Position numbers and translations under genes: made by a program. 40,511 nt of DNA from Bacillota bacterium (lineage in GTDB: Bacteria > Bacillota > Clostridia > Christensenellales > UBA3700): assembly GCA_023396095.1 (NCBI GenBank), contig JAEWXG010000022.1, forward strand, positions 1 to 40,511, written 5' to 3'. Positions 1-7,635 of this stretch are shown one piece after another (the first letter of the stretch is position 1; each line of letters starts with the position of its first letter). Below the pieces are notes generated by a model. It saw only the letters and a program-made list of their open reading frames with translations, was not told the origin of the DNA and searched no databases.

Positions 1-5
1 TTGTA

Positions 6-70
6 GTTCATATGAATCCTCCGTATATATGTTTTTTTGTTAATTCCATTATACTGCGGTTCATATGAAC
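6..70. promoter_or_regulatory. Paired 12-bp palindromes, candidate operators
   Basis: GTTCATATGAAC is a perfect palindrome at 59-70, and an 11/12 copy (GTTCATATGAAT) lies at 6-17, 53 bp away centre to centre. A TATACT hexamer at 50-55 sits directly before the second copy, so a dimeric regulator bound there could block a promoter. No good -35 box is visible. Palindromes of this kind upstream of ABC exporter pairs are often bound by MarR or TetR regulators; no regulator gene is in the window, so one could lie to the left. Operator function is inference. Confidence 0.45.
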
Positions 71-203
71 TTTTTGTTTTTATTAAGTTTTTAATGTGCT
101 TTAGTGTTGCACTTAATATGATAATTCACCATTTTAAATTAAAAAGTTATCTTTGGATATTTTAAAAATTAAATAATTCAACTTGCAAATCATATTGTTT
201 TGT

Positions 204-235
204 CGCATAATGTTAATTGAGCTTAACATTATGCG
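204..235 (+). promoter_or_regulatory. Perfect 13-bp inverted repeat abutting the ABC exporter ribosome site
   Basis: Arms CGCATAATGTTAA (204-216) and TTAACATTATGCG (223-235) are exact reverse complements around a 6-nt loop. The right arm runs into the GAGGA ribosome site (235-239) of the first exporter gene. It is either an operator for a dimeric repressor or an mRNA hairpin limiting access to the ribosome site. There is no T-run, so a terminator is unlikely. Confidence 0.55.
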
Positions 236-242
236 AGGAATT

Positions 243-2039
243 ATGAAAAATATAAAACATGAATCTTTTTTAAAAAAATATTCAGAAAAAAGATATTATC
301 TTTTGGGTGCGTCTTTTATTTTTGCTGCATTAACAGCAATTTTCTATTTATTAACACCATACAATATTCTAAAAGTTATGAATCATATTTTCACTATTAA
401 ATTAAATGGTACAAGTTTAGATAAAAATTATATTTTGCTCAAATCAGCTTTATCAATTATATTTTTGTTCTTATCTATACTCTCTTATTTATTAGCATTA
501 ATATGTTCACATTTAACAGCTTTTAGATTAGAAAATAATATAAGAAAATTAACATTTAAAAATTTATTAAATAAACCGTTAGGTTTTTTTGACAATAGAG
601 ATAGTGGTGAAATAAGAAAAATTATAGACGAAAATGCAAGTTTGACACACAGTTTTGTTGCGCACACATTACCAGATTTATTTGTTAATTTAATTTTACC
701 TTTTAGTTTAATCATTATGATGTTATTTATCGACTGGAAACTTGGACTTTTAACATTGGTTGTTCCTATATCTTCTCTGTTATTTCTTTTGCTAGTTATG
801 GGAATAATTTCTAAGAAAAATGGTAATTCACTTAAAAAATATATGGATTCACTAGAAGATATGGCAAAAAATGGAGTTGAGTATGTTAGAGGAATTTCTG
901 TCGTAAAAATGTATCAAAACTCAAATAATTTTTTATCAAACTTCAAACGCTCAATATTATCATATTCAAAATGGGTTTTAAACTATACACTATCGTTTAG
1001 AAAATATATGGTCATATTTTCAGTTAGTGTAAACTTATCATTTGCAGTTTTAATTACATATTTCTTTTTAAATAGAAACATTGGAATAGGTTATGATACT
1101 CAATTAGCTAATTTTATATTTTATATTCTTGTATCAATGATTATACCAGTAAGAATAATGAAAATTGCACATTTGTATGAATCATCAAATATATTAAAAT
1201 CTTGTGCTATGAAAATAGAAGAAATTTCTTCTGAAAAAGATTGTTTAAAATTTGGTGATATTAATGTTATGAACAATTATGATATTGAATTTAAAAATGT
1301 AACATTTAAATATACTACTGACGGACATAATGTTTTAAAAAATATTTCATTTAAGGCAAAAAATGGAACTATCACTGGAATAGTAGGGTTTTCTGGAAGT
1401 GGCAAAAGTACCATAGCAAAATTAATTCCAAGATTTTACGATATTAATGATGGAAAAGTTACAATAGGTGGAATAAATATAAAAGATTATTCGCAAAAAT
1501 GCTTAAATAAAAATATTTCATTTGTATTTCAGTCTAATAAATTATTCAACGGAACAATAAAAGAAAATCTTTTATTCGCGAAACCTGATGCAACTTATGA
1601 AGAGTTAATAACGGCCTTAAAGTCCGCTAATGCCTTGAGTATAATAGAAAAATTAACTGACGGAATCAATACAAAAGTTGGACCTGAAGGAATTTATTTG
1701 TCTGGAGGGGAGCAGCAAAGAATCTCTCTAGCTAGAGCAATATTAAAGGATTCACCAATTATTATTCTAGATGAAGCAACTGCATTTGCGGATCCAGAAA
1801 ATGAGAAAGAAATTCAACAAGCATTATCAAATTTAATAACTAATAAAACAGTATTTATGATTGCTCATAGGTTAGCAACAATTAAAAATGTCGACAATAT
1901 TATTGTAGTGAATGATGGGGAAATTATTAACCAAGGCAATCATGAGCAATTAATAAAAGAGTCGCAAATTTATAAACAAATGTGGGATCAATATAATAAA
2001 TCACTAAGTTGGAAATTAAGAGGAATTGAAAATGTATAA
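243..2039 (+). CDS. ABC exporter half-transporter, permease-ATPase fusion (first of pair)
   Basis: A 598-residue type IV ABC exporter half: an N-terminal membrane domain of about six helices (residues about 15-330) followed by a nucleotide-binding domain. Visible motifs are Walker A GFSGSGKST (about 382), signature LSGGEQQR (about 486), Walker B with catalytic Glu (IILDEATAFADPENE, about 506) and switch His (IAHRLATI). The ATAFADPENE variant is typical of the IrtA/YbtP-like and related Firmicutes exporter pairs. The ATG at 243 is chosen because GAGGA lies just upstream; the longer TTG start at 183 reads through the inverted repeat and has no ribosome site. It overlaps the next gene by 8 bp, so the two are co-translated and probably form a heterodimer. 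The substrate cannot be told; peptide, drug or siderophore are possible. Confidence 0.9.
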   Translation: MKNIKHESFLKKYSEKRYYLLGASFIFAALTAIFYLLTPYNILKVMNHIFTIKLNGTSLDKNYILLKSALSIIFLFLSILSYLLALICSHLTAFRLENNIRKLTFKNLLNKPLGFFDNRDSGEIRKIIDENASLTHSFVAHTLPDLFVNLILPFSLIIMMLFIDWKLGLLTLVVPISSLLFLLLVMGIISKKNGNSLKKYMDSLEDMAKNGVEYVRGISVVKMYQNSNNFLSNFKRSILSYSKWVLNYTLSFRKYMVIFSVSVNLSFAVLITYFFLNRNIGIGYDTQLANFIFYILVSMIIPVRIMKIAHLYESSNILKSCAMKIEEISSEKDCLKFGDINVMNNYDIEFKNVTFKYTTDGHNVLKNISFKAKNGTITGIVGFSGSGKSTIAKLIPRFYDINDGKVTIGGINIKDYSQKCLNKNISFVFQSNKLFNGTIKENLLFAKPDATYEELITALKSANALSIIEKLTDGINTKVGPEGIYLSGGEQQRISLARAILKDSPIIILDEATAFADPENEKEIQQALSNLITNKTVFMIAHRLATIKNVDNIIVVNDGEIINQGNHEQLIKESQIYKQMWDQYNKSLSWKLRGIENV

Positions 2040-3777
2040 ATTTTTTGAAAACAAATTATTATTATCAAGAAAAACGGCAAAAAAAGTAATAGTTTCTTCA
2101 ATTTATTACTTTTTGATACAACTTTTTACTATGTCAATTTTAGGACTATATTTCTTTGCGTTAAGGGAATTCATTAAACCATTAAGTGGAGAATCTATAG
2201 TTCTAAACACTTTATATATGATTTTAGGCCTTGGAGCGGGATATATCTTATTTTTAAGCCTTCTAAATTATTTGCATTATGGAATATATAATTTTGTTTA
2301 TGGAGAAAGTGCAAAGATTAGATTAGATATAGCTGAAAGATTTAGAAAATTACCCATGTCATACTTTAACAAAAAAAATATTGCAGACATGACAACCTTG
2401 GTATTAAAAGATTGTACAGATTTAGAAATAGGGATATCACATATTTACACTCAAATGGTAGGAACTATTATGTCGACATTATTAATAGTAGTTTTTCTAT
2501 TTGTATATGAATGGAGAGTTGCATTAGCGATATTTTGGGTTATTCCAATTGTATTCATTTTAAATATTATATTTTCTAAAATTCATATGAAAGGTTTTAA
2601 CGAAATTAATTCAAGTAATGTTAATATTTCAAATAATTTTCAAGAATATTTAGATACAATACAAGAAATTAAAACATATTCATTAGAATCATGTTTTAGC
2701 AACAAAATGAACACAATGGTAAGTAAACATGAAAAGTTAATGATAAGTAAAGAGTTTATGGGAGCGCTAATTCTTAACTCATTAACGATATTGCTTAATT
2801 TGGGAGTTATTACCTCAATGCTTACGACAACAATATTATACTTAAACAATGAAATTGATATTTTAAAATATATAATGTTAATTATTGTAAGTTTTCATAT
2901 TTTTATGCCATATGAATCATTACTTGAAATGGGCACTATATTAGTTTTTCTAAAGTCAAAAATAAATAGGGTTAAAGCAATGAATGATGAAAAAACACAA
3001 GAGGGGAATGAAAGTCCTAAATTAAAAAATTATGATTTAGAATTTAAAAATGTAAAATTTGGTTACAAAAACAATTTACAAGTTATTAATAATGTAACTT
3101 TTACAGCAAAACAAGGAGAAGTTACTGCTCTAATAGGACCTTCTGGAGGAGGTAAATCCACATTAGCCAAATTAGCAACTAGATTTTGGGATGTGAATGA
3201 AGGGGTAATTACTTTAGGCGGAGAAGATATTTCCAAAATTATACCTGAATCTCTTTTACAATATTATTCAATGGTTTTTCAGGATGTTTTATTATTTGAT
3301 ATGACTGTATTTGAAAATATTAAAATGGGAAATGTGAGTGCCAGTGATGAACAAGTATATTTAGCAGGGAAACTAGCCCACTGTGATGAAATTGTTAAAA
3401 ATTTAAAAAATGGATATCAAACAAGAATCGGTGAAAATGGTTGTCTCCTTTCTGGAGGAGAAAAACAAAGAATTTCAATAGCAAGAGCAATATTAAAAAA
3501 TTCACCTATAATAATTTTAGATGAGGCAACTGCATCGCTAGATGTTGAGAATGAAACATTAATTCAAGATTCTTTAAATCAATTGCTTAAAGATAAAACT
3601 GTTTTAATTATAGCCCATAGAATGAGAACAATAATGAATGCTAATAAAATTGTTGTTATAAATAACGGCATTGTTGAAGAAATTGGAAAACCTAACGAAT
3701 TAATTAAAAATAAAAATTCATATTTTTCTAAAATGATTAGCCACCAACAAGACATTTTAGATTGGAAAATTAAATAA
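2032..3777 (+). CDS. ABC exporter half-transporter, permease-ATPase fusion (second of pair)
   Basis: A 581-residue partner of the preceding gene with the same layout: membrane domain about 15-320, then an ATPase domain with Walker A GPSGGGKST (about 370), signature LSGGEKQR (about 472), Walker B IIILDEATASLD (about 496) and IAHRM switch His. Both halves keep the catalytic Glu after Walker B, so unlike many heterodimeric exporters neither site looks degenerate. The ATG at 2032 follows AAGAGGA and is preferred to the in-frame TTG at 2026. The gene ends just before a clear terminator, so the two form a bicistronic unit. Substrate unknown. Confidence 0.9.
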   Translation: MYKFFENKLLLSRKTAKKVIVSSIYYFLIQLFTMSILGLYFFALREFIKPLSGESIVLNTLYMILGLGAGYILFLSLLNYLHYGIYNFVYGESAKIRLDIAERFRKLPMSYFNKKNIADMTTLVLKDCTDLEIGISHIYTQMVGTIMSTLLIVVFLFVYEWRVALAIFWVIPIVFILNIIFSKIHMKGFNEINSSNVNISNNFQEYLDTIQEIKTYSLESCFSNKMNTMVSKHEKLMISKEFMGALILNSLTILLNLGVITSMLTTTILYLNNEIDILKYIMLIIVSFHIFMPYESLLEMGTILVFLKSKINRVKAMNDEKTQEGNESPKLKNYDLEFKNVKFGYKNNLQVINNVTFTAKQGEVTALIGPSGGGKSTLAKLATRFWDVNEGVITLGGEDISKIIPESLLQYYSMVFQDVLLFDMTVFENIKMGNVSASDEQVYLAGKLAHCDEIVKNLKNGYQTRIGENGCLLSGGEKQRISIARAILKNSPIIILDEATASLDVENETLIQDSLNQLLKDKTVLIIAHRMRTIMNANKIVVINNGIVEEIGKPNELIKNKNSYFSKMISHQQDILDWKIK

Positions 3778-3797
3778 TATTCATTGTCTTTAACTAT

Positions 3798-3850
3798 AAA
3801 AAATCTAATTGATAGCATATTTAGAGAATGCATCTAATTAGATTTTTTAT
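3798..3850 (+). terminator. Rho-independent terminator of the ABC exporter operon
   Basis: AAAAAATCTAATT (3798-3810) pairs with AATTAGATTTTTT (3836-3848). The stem carries a T-run on the + strand and A-rich DNA on the other side, so it could act in both directions. It lies 20 bp after the exporter stop. Confidence 0.75.
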
Positions 3851-4761
3851 TTCTATTTTTATAGTTAATATAGAGTTAAAATAAATAAAAATATTATTTT
3901 TTTAATTATGATCTTTGGTTGTTTTGAATATTTATATTAATAAAGTTTTATTATAAAGTATAACAAGAGTTAATACTTGAAGTAATATAATAGCCTTAAA
4001 TGAGAAAATAAAGTTTTTTATAACATTATAATTATTGTTATAATAGGAAAAATGAAATTTAAATAATAGTGATATAAAATTAATGTTAGTTCAATTAATT
4101 AAAGGAATTTTAAAAAAATTAATATAAAATAATTGTTATTTTGATATTAAAAAAACATAAAAGGCAAGTTAAAACAAAAGTAGTTAAAATATAATATAAA
4201 TAAGTTAAGAAAAAAGTTGATGAAATAAAAAAAATTAATATTACAAAGAAGATATAGAGTAGTAGTAAGAGAAAAAACATCACTCGTTTAAAAAAATTGA
4301 TCGAAAAAATGGCACAATGTTTCTTTAAAAATCGCATAAGAAAGGGATATATCTTTTAATAAAATAAAAAATATAGTGCTGTAATATCTATTCGCATAAT
4401 TCAAGTTATACGAATAGAATGGCGATTTTTTACTAAATTTTATAGTTTTTAGTATAATATCTCAGTTAATTGAGAATAAAAAATAAATTTAATAAATTTC
4501 AGATAAAATGATTATTATTCTAATTGTTTGATAAAAATTTTAACGATTTATTTTATTTTATATGTTTAACAATTTAATTTTACCTTAATTTACAATATGA
4601 TTCATTAAGTTTATTTTACATTTTTATAATCATTATTTGTTATTCAAATATTATAATACAATTTAAAAAATAATTTTTCTCTACAAAATCACTTGCATTT
4701 TATCCATAAATTTTAATTAATATTAATCTAAAAATAAATTAATAATAATTCCTATTTTTTA
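3851..4761. other. AT-rich non-coding stretch, possibly a decayed gene
   Basis: About 910 bp without a credible gene. The + strand between about 4010 and 4360 is strikingly purine-rich and reads as broken Lys-rich peptide fragments; the last (about 4258-4359) gives some 33 residues rich in Arg and Lys before a TAA. This looks like an eroded coding sequence, but no family is recognisable. The minus-strand ORF over 4119-4337 is a low-complexity Phe/Leu/Ile shadow without a ribosome site. The only clear structure is the inverted repeat at 4388-4417. Confidence 0.45.
4388..4417 (+). repeat. 12-bp inverted repeat followed by a T-run
   Basis: CTATTCGCATAA (4388-4399) and TTATACGAATAG (4406-4417) pair at 11 of 12 positions around a 6-nt loop. 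GGCGATTTTTTA follows at 4421-4432, and AAAAATCGC occurs upstream at 4327-4335, so a long-range outer stem (AAAAATCGC with GCGATTTTT) could enclose the hairpin. It resembles a terminator or small structured RNA, but matches no riboswitch I know. Confidence 0.4.
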
Positions 4762-4790
4762 TTGAAATTTCATATTAAATAGAATATACT
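4762..4790 (+). promoter_or_regulatory. Sigma-A type promoter of the peroxiredoxin gene
   Basis: TTGAAA (4762-4767) and TATACT (4785-4790) are separated by exactly 17 bp. Transcription should start near 4797, leaving a leader of under 30 nt. No PerR box (TTATAATNATTATAA) is recognisable nearby, so peroxide control is not shown. Confidence 0.75.
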
Positions 4791-4824
4791 AATTATAGTT
4801 AAAAAAACTAAGGAGATTTTAAGT

Positions 4825-5403
4825 ATGTGTGAAAGATTATTAAATCAAGATATAATTAACGGTGAATTTCAATTCAGTTTACAAGCTTTTCATAATGATG
4901 AGTTTATAACAATTAATAATGATACATTTAAAAATAAATGGTCAGTTTTATTCTTTTATCCTGCTGATTTTACATTTGTTTGTCCAACAGAATTAAAAGA
5001 TTTAGCTGATAATTATGATGCTTTTAAAGCACTTGGAGTTGAAATTTATTCAATTTCTACTGATACTCACTTCGTTCATAAAGCATGGCACGATGAATCT
5101 GAATCAATTAAGGCAATTAAATTCCCTATGATTGCAGATCCAGCAGCAGCTTTATCTTGGTATTTAAATGTTTATGATAGTGAAACAGGATTGGCAGATC
5201 GTGCTACATTTTTAATTGATCCACAAGGTAAAATTGCACTATATGAAGTTTCTGCCGGCGGAGTTGGACGTGATGCAAATGAATTATTAAGAAAAATTGA
5301 AGCTTATCAATTTACTCAAAAACATAGCGAAGTTTGTCCTGCTAAATGGAGAAAAGGTTCAGCTACAATTAAGCCAACTATTGATAATGTTGGAAAAATT
5401 TAG
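4825..5403 (+). CDS. ahpC: Typical 2-Cys peroxiredoxin, AhpC type
   Basis: This 192-residue protein reduces hydrogen peroxide and organic hydroperoxides in the cytoplasm with thiol electrons. The peroxidatic Cys53 lies in the DFTFVCPTE motif with Pro46 and Thr50 in place; Arg126 (ADRATF) completes the active site; the resolving Cys171 is in EVCPAKW near the C-terminus. Length and C-terminal arm match the AhpC/Prx1 class. The start follows AAGGAGA (4810-4816). It is a single-gene unit with its own promoter and terminator. No AhpF reductase gene is adjacent, so reducing power must come from a thioredoxin-like system or an ahpF elsewhere. Confidence 0.95.
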   Translation: MCERLLNQDIINGEFQFSLQAFHNDEFITINNDTFKNKWSVLFFYPADFTFVCPTELKDLADNYDAFKALGVEIYSISTDTHFVHKAWHDESESIKAIKFPMIADPAAALSWYLNVYDSETGLADRATFLIDPQGKIALYEVSAGGVGRDANELLRKIEAYQFTQKHSEVCPAKWRKGSATIKPTIDNVGKI

Positions 5404-5423
5404 TTTTACAATTTATATACAAG

Positions 5424-5450
5424 AAGATTGCCTCAAAGCAATCTTTTTTT
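5424..5450 (+). terminator. Terminator of the peroxiredoxin gene
   Basis: AAGATTGC (5424-5431), loop CTCAAA, GCAATCTT (5438-5445), followed by a T-run to 5450. A classic strong intrinsic terminator 20 bp after the stop. Confidence 0.9.
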
Positions 5451-5532
5451 TATATCTAAATTAATAAATTTATTTGATATTTTTTTTTAAATTCCTTTTC
5501 TTTACTATTTCTTAATTCTTTAATATCAAATG

Positions 5533-5661
5533 TCACAAGTCTTGCAACAAACTAATCAATACACTTTTTCGCTGTTTGGCCCAGTAACAACTTGTCAATG
5601 ACTTTATAATCATTTTTATCGTCTTTGTTCTTGCACTCTGTTCATTTTTGTTTTCTTGCAT
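5533..5661 (-). CDS. Possible 42-residue basic peptide, unknown
   Basis: A short minus-strand ORF starting at ATG 5661, eight bases after an AGGAG ribosome site (5670-5674). It encodes 42 residues, rich in Lys, Ser and Thr with single Cys and Trp residues, ending ISLLQDL. A longer reading from 5727 would run through the terminator hairpin of the neighbouring gene and is rejected. I do not recognise a family. It may be a real small gene or the tail of a decayed mobile-element gene; the ribosome site is the only positive sign. Confidence 0.3.
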   Translation of the reverse strand: MQENKNEQSARTKTIKMIIKSLTSCYWAKQRKSVLISLLQDL

Positions 5662-5688
5662 ATTTTTTTCTCCTACTTTTAAACACTT

Positions 5689-5724
5689 AAAAAAACGACC
5701 AGATTTTTTATTTTCTAGTCGTTT
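5689..5724 (-). terminator. Terminator downstream of the AAA ATPase gene
   Basis: On the minus strand AAACGAC...GTCGTTT pair, with an inner AGA/TCT pairing after one mismatch, and a T7 run follows (A-run 5689-5695 on +). It lies about 60 bp after the stop of the DUF4143 ATPase gene. Confidence 0.65.
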
Positions 5725-5784
5725 CATTTCATTCTATTAAGGTTACAATCTGTGCTTGAACATTTCAAAGTTATTCAATTATGC

Positions 5785-7080
5785 TTAAAGAAAATCGTCC
5801 ATTAGCAAAAAGTCTCTGATCCCAACATAATAAATTCCATACTCATCGTATCTTGGCACTATATTATCTCTAACAATAATAATTTTCTTAAAAGAATCTT
5901 CAATTCGTTTTAAAGAGTTTCTTTCCTGTTCTTTCTTCTCCTCACTGTCTATAGCAAAAGCTGATTGAATATAATATCTGAGATTTCCTTTGTTAATAAC
6001 AAAATCAACCTCTAATGGTACTCTTGTTGTTTTTCCTTCTACACTAGGAAAATATTCCACAACACCTACATCAACATTAAATCCTCTTCTTAACAAGTCA
6101 TTGTAAATGATATTTTCCATAATATGCGTTTCTTCAACTTGTCTAAAATTTAATCTTGCATTTCTAAGCCCAATATCTGCAAAATAGTATTTAAGTGGTG
6201 TAGAGAAGTATTTCGAACCTTTAATATCATATCTTTTAGCAGCATACAGAACATAGGCTTCTTCAAAATAGGTTAAATACTTTGAAATAGTATTATTCGA
6301 TATATTTATCTTTTTTTCTGAAGCATATCTATTAGATAGCTTAAGCGGATTTGTAAGTGACCCTACTGCTGACGATATAAAATCTAGTAAAACTTCTAAT
6401 ACTTCCTCACTGTTTTTTATCTGATTTCGATCTATGATATCTCTAATATATGTTTCTTCAAATAGTTCTTTCAAATATCTGCTCTTTTCTTCAAAAGTTT
6501 CCATTTCAAGTATAAATGGCATTCCACCGCAAAGGACATAATCTTTCCATGCTTTATCTTTATCCTCATAACAGCTACTCAGCTCAGCAAAGGATAAAGG
6601 ATAAACATGTATTTCATCTCCCCTATCTCTAAATTGTGTCAAAATGTCTTTAGAAAGCATTTTTGAATTACTTCCGGTAACATAAATATCAAGATTTTTT
6701 CGTTTCATAAGTGAAAGTAATGTATCAACAAAAGTAATCTTTTCGGCCTCATCATCAATATATGGGTTTTTTACTGACCTGGAAAATTGTATCTCATCAA
6801 TAAAAATATAATATCTTTTACCATCAGTTATCTTACTTTTTATATATTCATTGAGTTTAAACGGATCTCTATATTGACTATTTTCGATGTCGTCGAGAGC
6901 CATTTCAATAATTTGGTTTTCAGCTATATGATTTTTTAATAAATAATTCTTGTATAGTTCAAACAACAAATATGACTTACCACATCTTCTGATACCTGTG
7001 ATGATTTTAATTCTTCCGTTATCCTTTTTCTTAATTAGTTCATCTAAATATTGTTTTCTTTCTATAATCATGTCCTGCAC
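5785..7080 (-). CDS. AAA-14 / DUF4143 family ATPase
   Basis: A 431-residue protein of the widespread AAA_14-DUF4143 family. The N-terminal ATPase has Walker A GIRRCGKS (29-36), Walker B YIFIDEIQ (91-98) and a sensor-like VTGSNSKML segment. The C-terminal DUF4143 region ends with an EVDFVI...YYIQ pattern resembling a PD-(D/E)XK nuclease fold, which I infer but cannot prove. Cellular role is not established; these genes are often strain-specific. The start is uncertain: GTG at 7080 or ATG at 7071, neither with a clear ribosome site. It stands alone, opposite in direction to the gene before it, with a terminator behind and repeat-rich DNA in front, which fits a laterally acquired gene. Confidence 0.88.
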   Translation of the reverse strand: MQDMIIERKQYLDELIKKKDNGRIKIITGIRRCGKSYLLFELYKNYLLKNHIAENQIIEMALDDIENSQYRDPFKLNEYIKSKITDGKRYYIFIDEIQFSRSVKNPYIDDEAEKITFVDTLLSLMKRKNLDIYVTGSNSKMLSKDILTQFRDRGDEIHVYPLSFAELSSCYEDKDKAWKDYVLCGGMPFILEMETFEEKSRYLKELFEETYIRDIIDRNQIKNSEEVLEVLLDFISSAVGSLTNPLKLSNRYASEKKINISNNTISKYLTYFEEAYVLYAAKRYDIKGSKYFSTPLKYYFADIGLRNARLNFRQVEETHIMENIIYNDLLRRGFNVDVGVVEYFPSVEGKTTRVPLEVDFVINKGNLRYYIQSAFAIDSEEKKEQERNSLKRIEDSFKKIIIVRDNIVPRYDEYGIYYVGIRDFLLMDDFL

Positions 7081-7091
7081 CCATTTTTTGC

Positions 7092-7201
7092 GAATAATTT
7101 ATATATTTTGCCACGCTTTTTATTCATATGTATTTTATCATAGTCAAAGGGTAGACGCAATCGCAAGGAATAATTTTTGTGGCAAAATATATTTTTTATT
7201 C
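7092..7201. repeat. Imperfect 23-bp inverted repeat enclosing 64 bp
   Basis: The arm at 7092-7114 (starting GAATAA, ending TTTTGCCAC) and the reverse complement of 7179-7201 agree at 20 of 23 positions; the three mismatches are adjacent near the outer end. It lies just upstream of the DUF4143 ATPase start. It could be a MITE-like remnant or a long RNA hairpin; no target duplication is obvious. Confidence 0.5.
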
Positions 7202-7336
7202 CATCTTTCAGTTTTTATCTTTTTAGATATCTCTTTTTTTTTCATCAAATTTATTGAGTTTCCACGTACTTAAATAAGAAAACTATTTTATCTTTTTAAG
7301 GTCTGTTTTACACCTGGCTATATATAGTGTTTATTT

Positions 7337-7400
7337 ATCATGCCATTTATCATGCCATTGAATGACATTAAATGACATTAAATGACATTAAATGACATAT
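7337..7400. repeat. Short tandem repeats: ATCATGCCATTT and AATGACATTA units
   Basis: Two overlapping copies of an ATCATGCCAT unit (7337-7358) run into a decamer array AATGACATTA at 7361, 7371 and 7381, with a partial fourth copy at 7391. A further ATCATGCCATTTATT copy sits near 7494. Copies are contiguous, without spacers, so this is not a CRISPR array. It could be protein-binding iterons or replication slippage. Confidence 0.6.
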
Positions 7401-7635
7401 ATCAAATAAGTATTTTTTTTAAAAAGTTGTATTTTAAAGTTGATTTTTTGCATTTAAGCCTTAGATAAATGTTTCTATTTGCACCTAAAAAAATCATGCC
7501 ATTTATTAAAATAGATGATAAAATAATCATCTTATCAGTACAAAATATAATAGGAAAAATTATTTAATAATCATTATTTAAAATTTTCCAATAACCTCTC
7601 CTATTTGAACCCAAACATTTTATAATACGAATTTA

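Larger units (their letters stand above)
7081..7635. other. Repeat-rich intergenic region between the ATPase and hexosaminidase genes
   Basis: No gene is supported in these 555 bp; the + strand ORF ending at 7273 is mostly antisense to the ATPase gene and lacks a ribosome site. The stretch holds a long imperfect inverted repeat (7092-7201), a palindrome CTATATATAG (7318-7327) and a block of short tandem repeats (7337-7400). Confidence 0.6.

Noticed and set aside
183..242. Upstream TTG start of the first ABC gene
   Set aside because: It would translate through the perfect inverted repeat and lacks a ribosome site; ATG 243 has GAGGA.
4119..4337. 72-residue minus-strand ORF
   Set aside because: Low-complexity Phe/Leu/Ile reading of AT-rich DNA, no ribosome site; the opposite strand looks like decayed coding sequence.
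6950..7273. 107-residue + strand ORF
   Set aside because: Its first half is antisense to the well-supported ATPase gene and it has no ribosome site.
7337..7400. CRISPR array
   Set aside because: Repeat units are about 10 bp and contiguous, with no unique spacers and no cas genes nearby.
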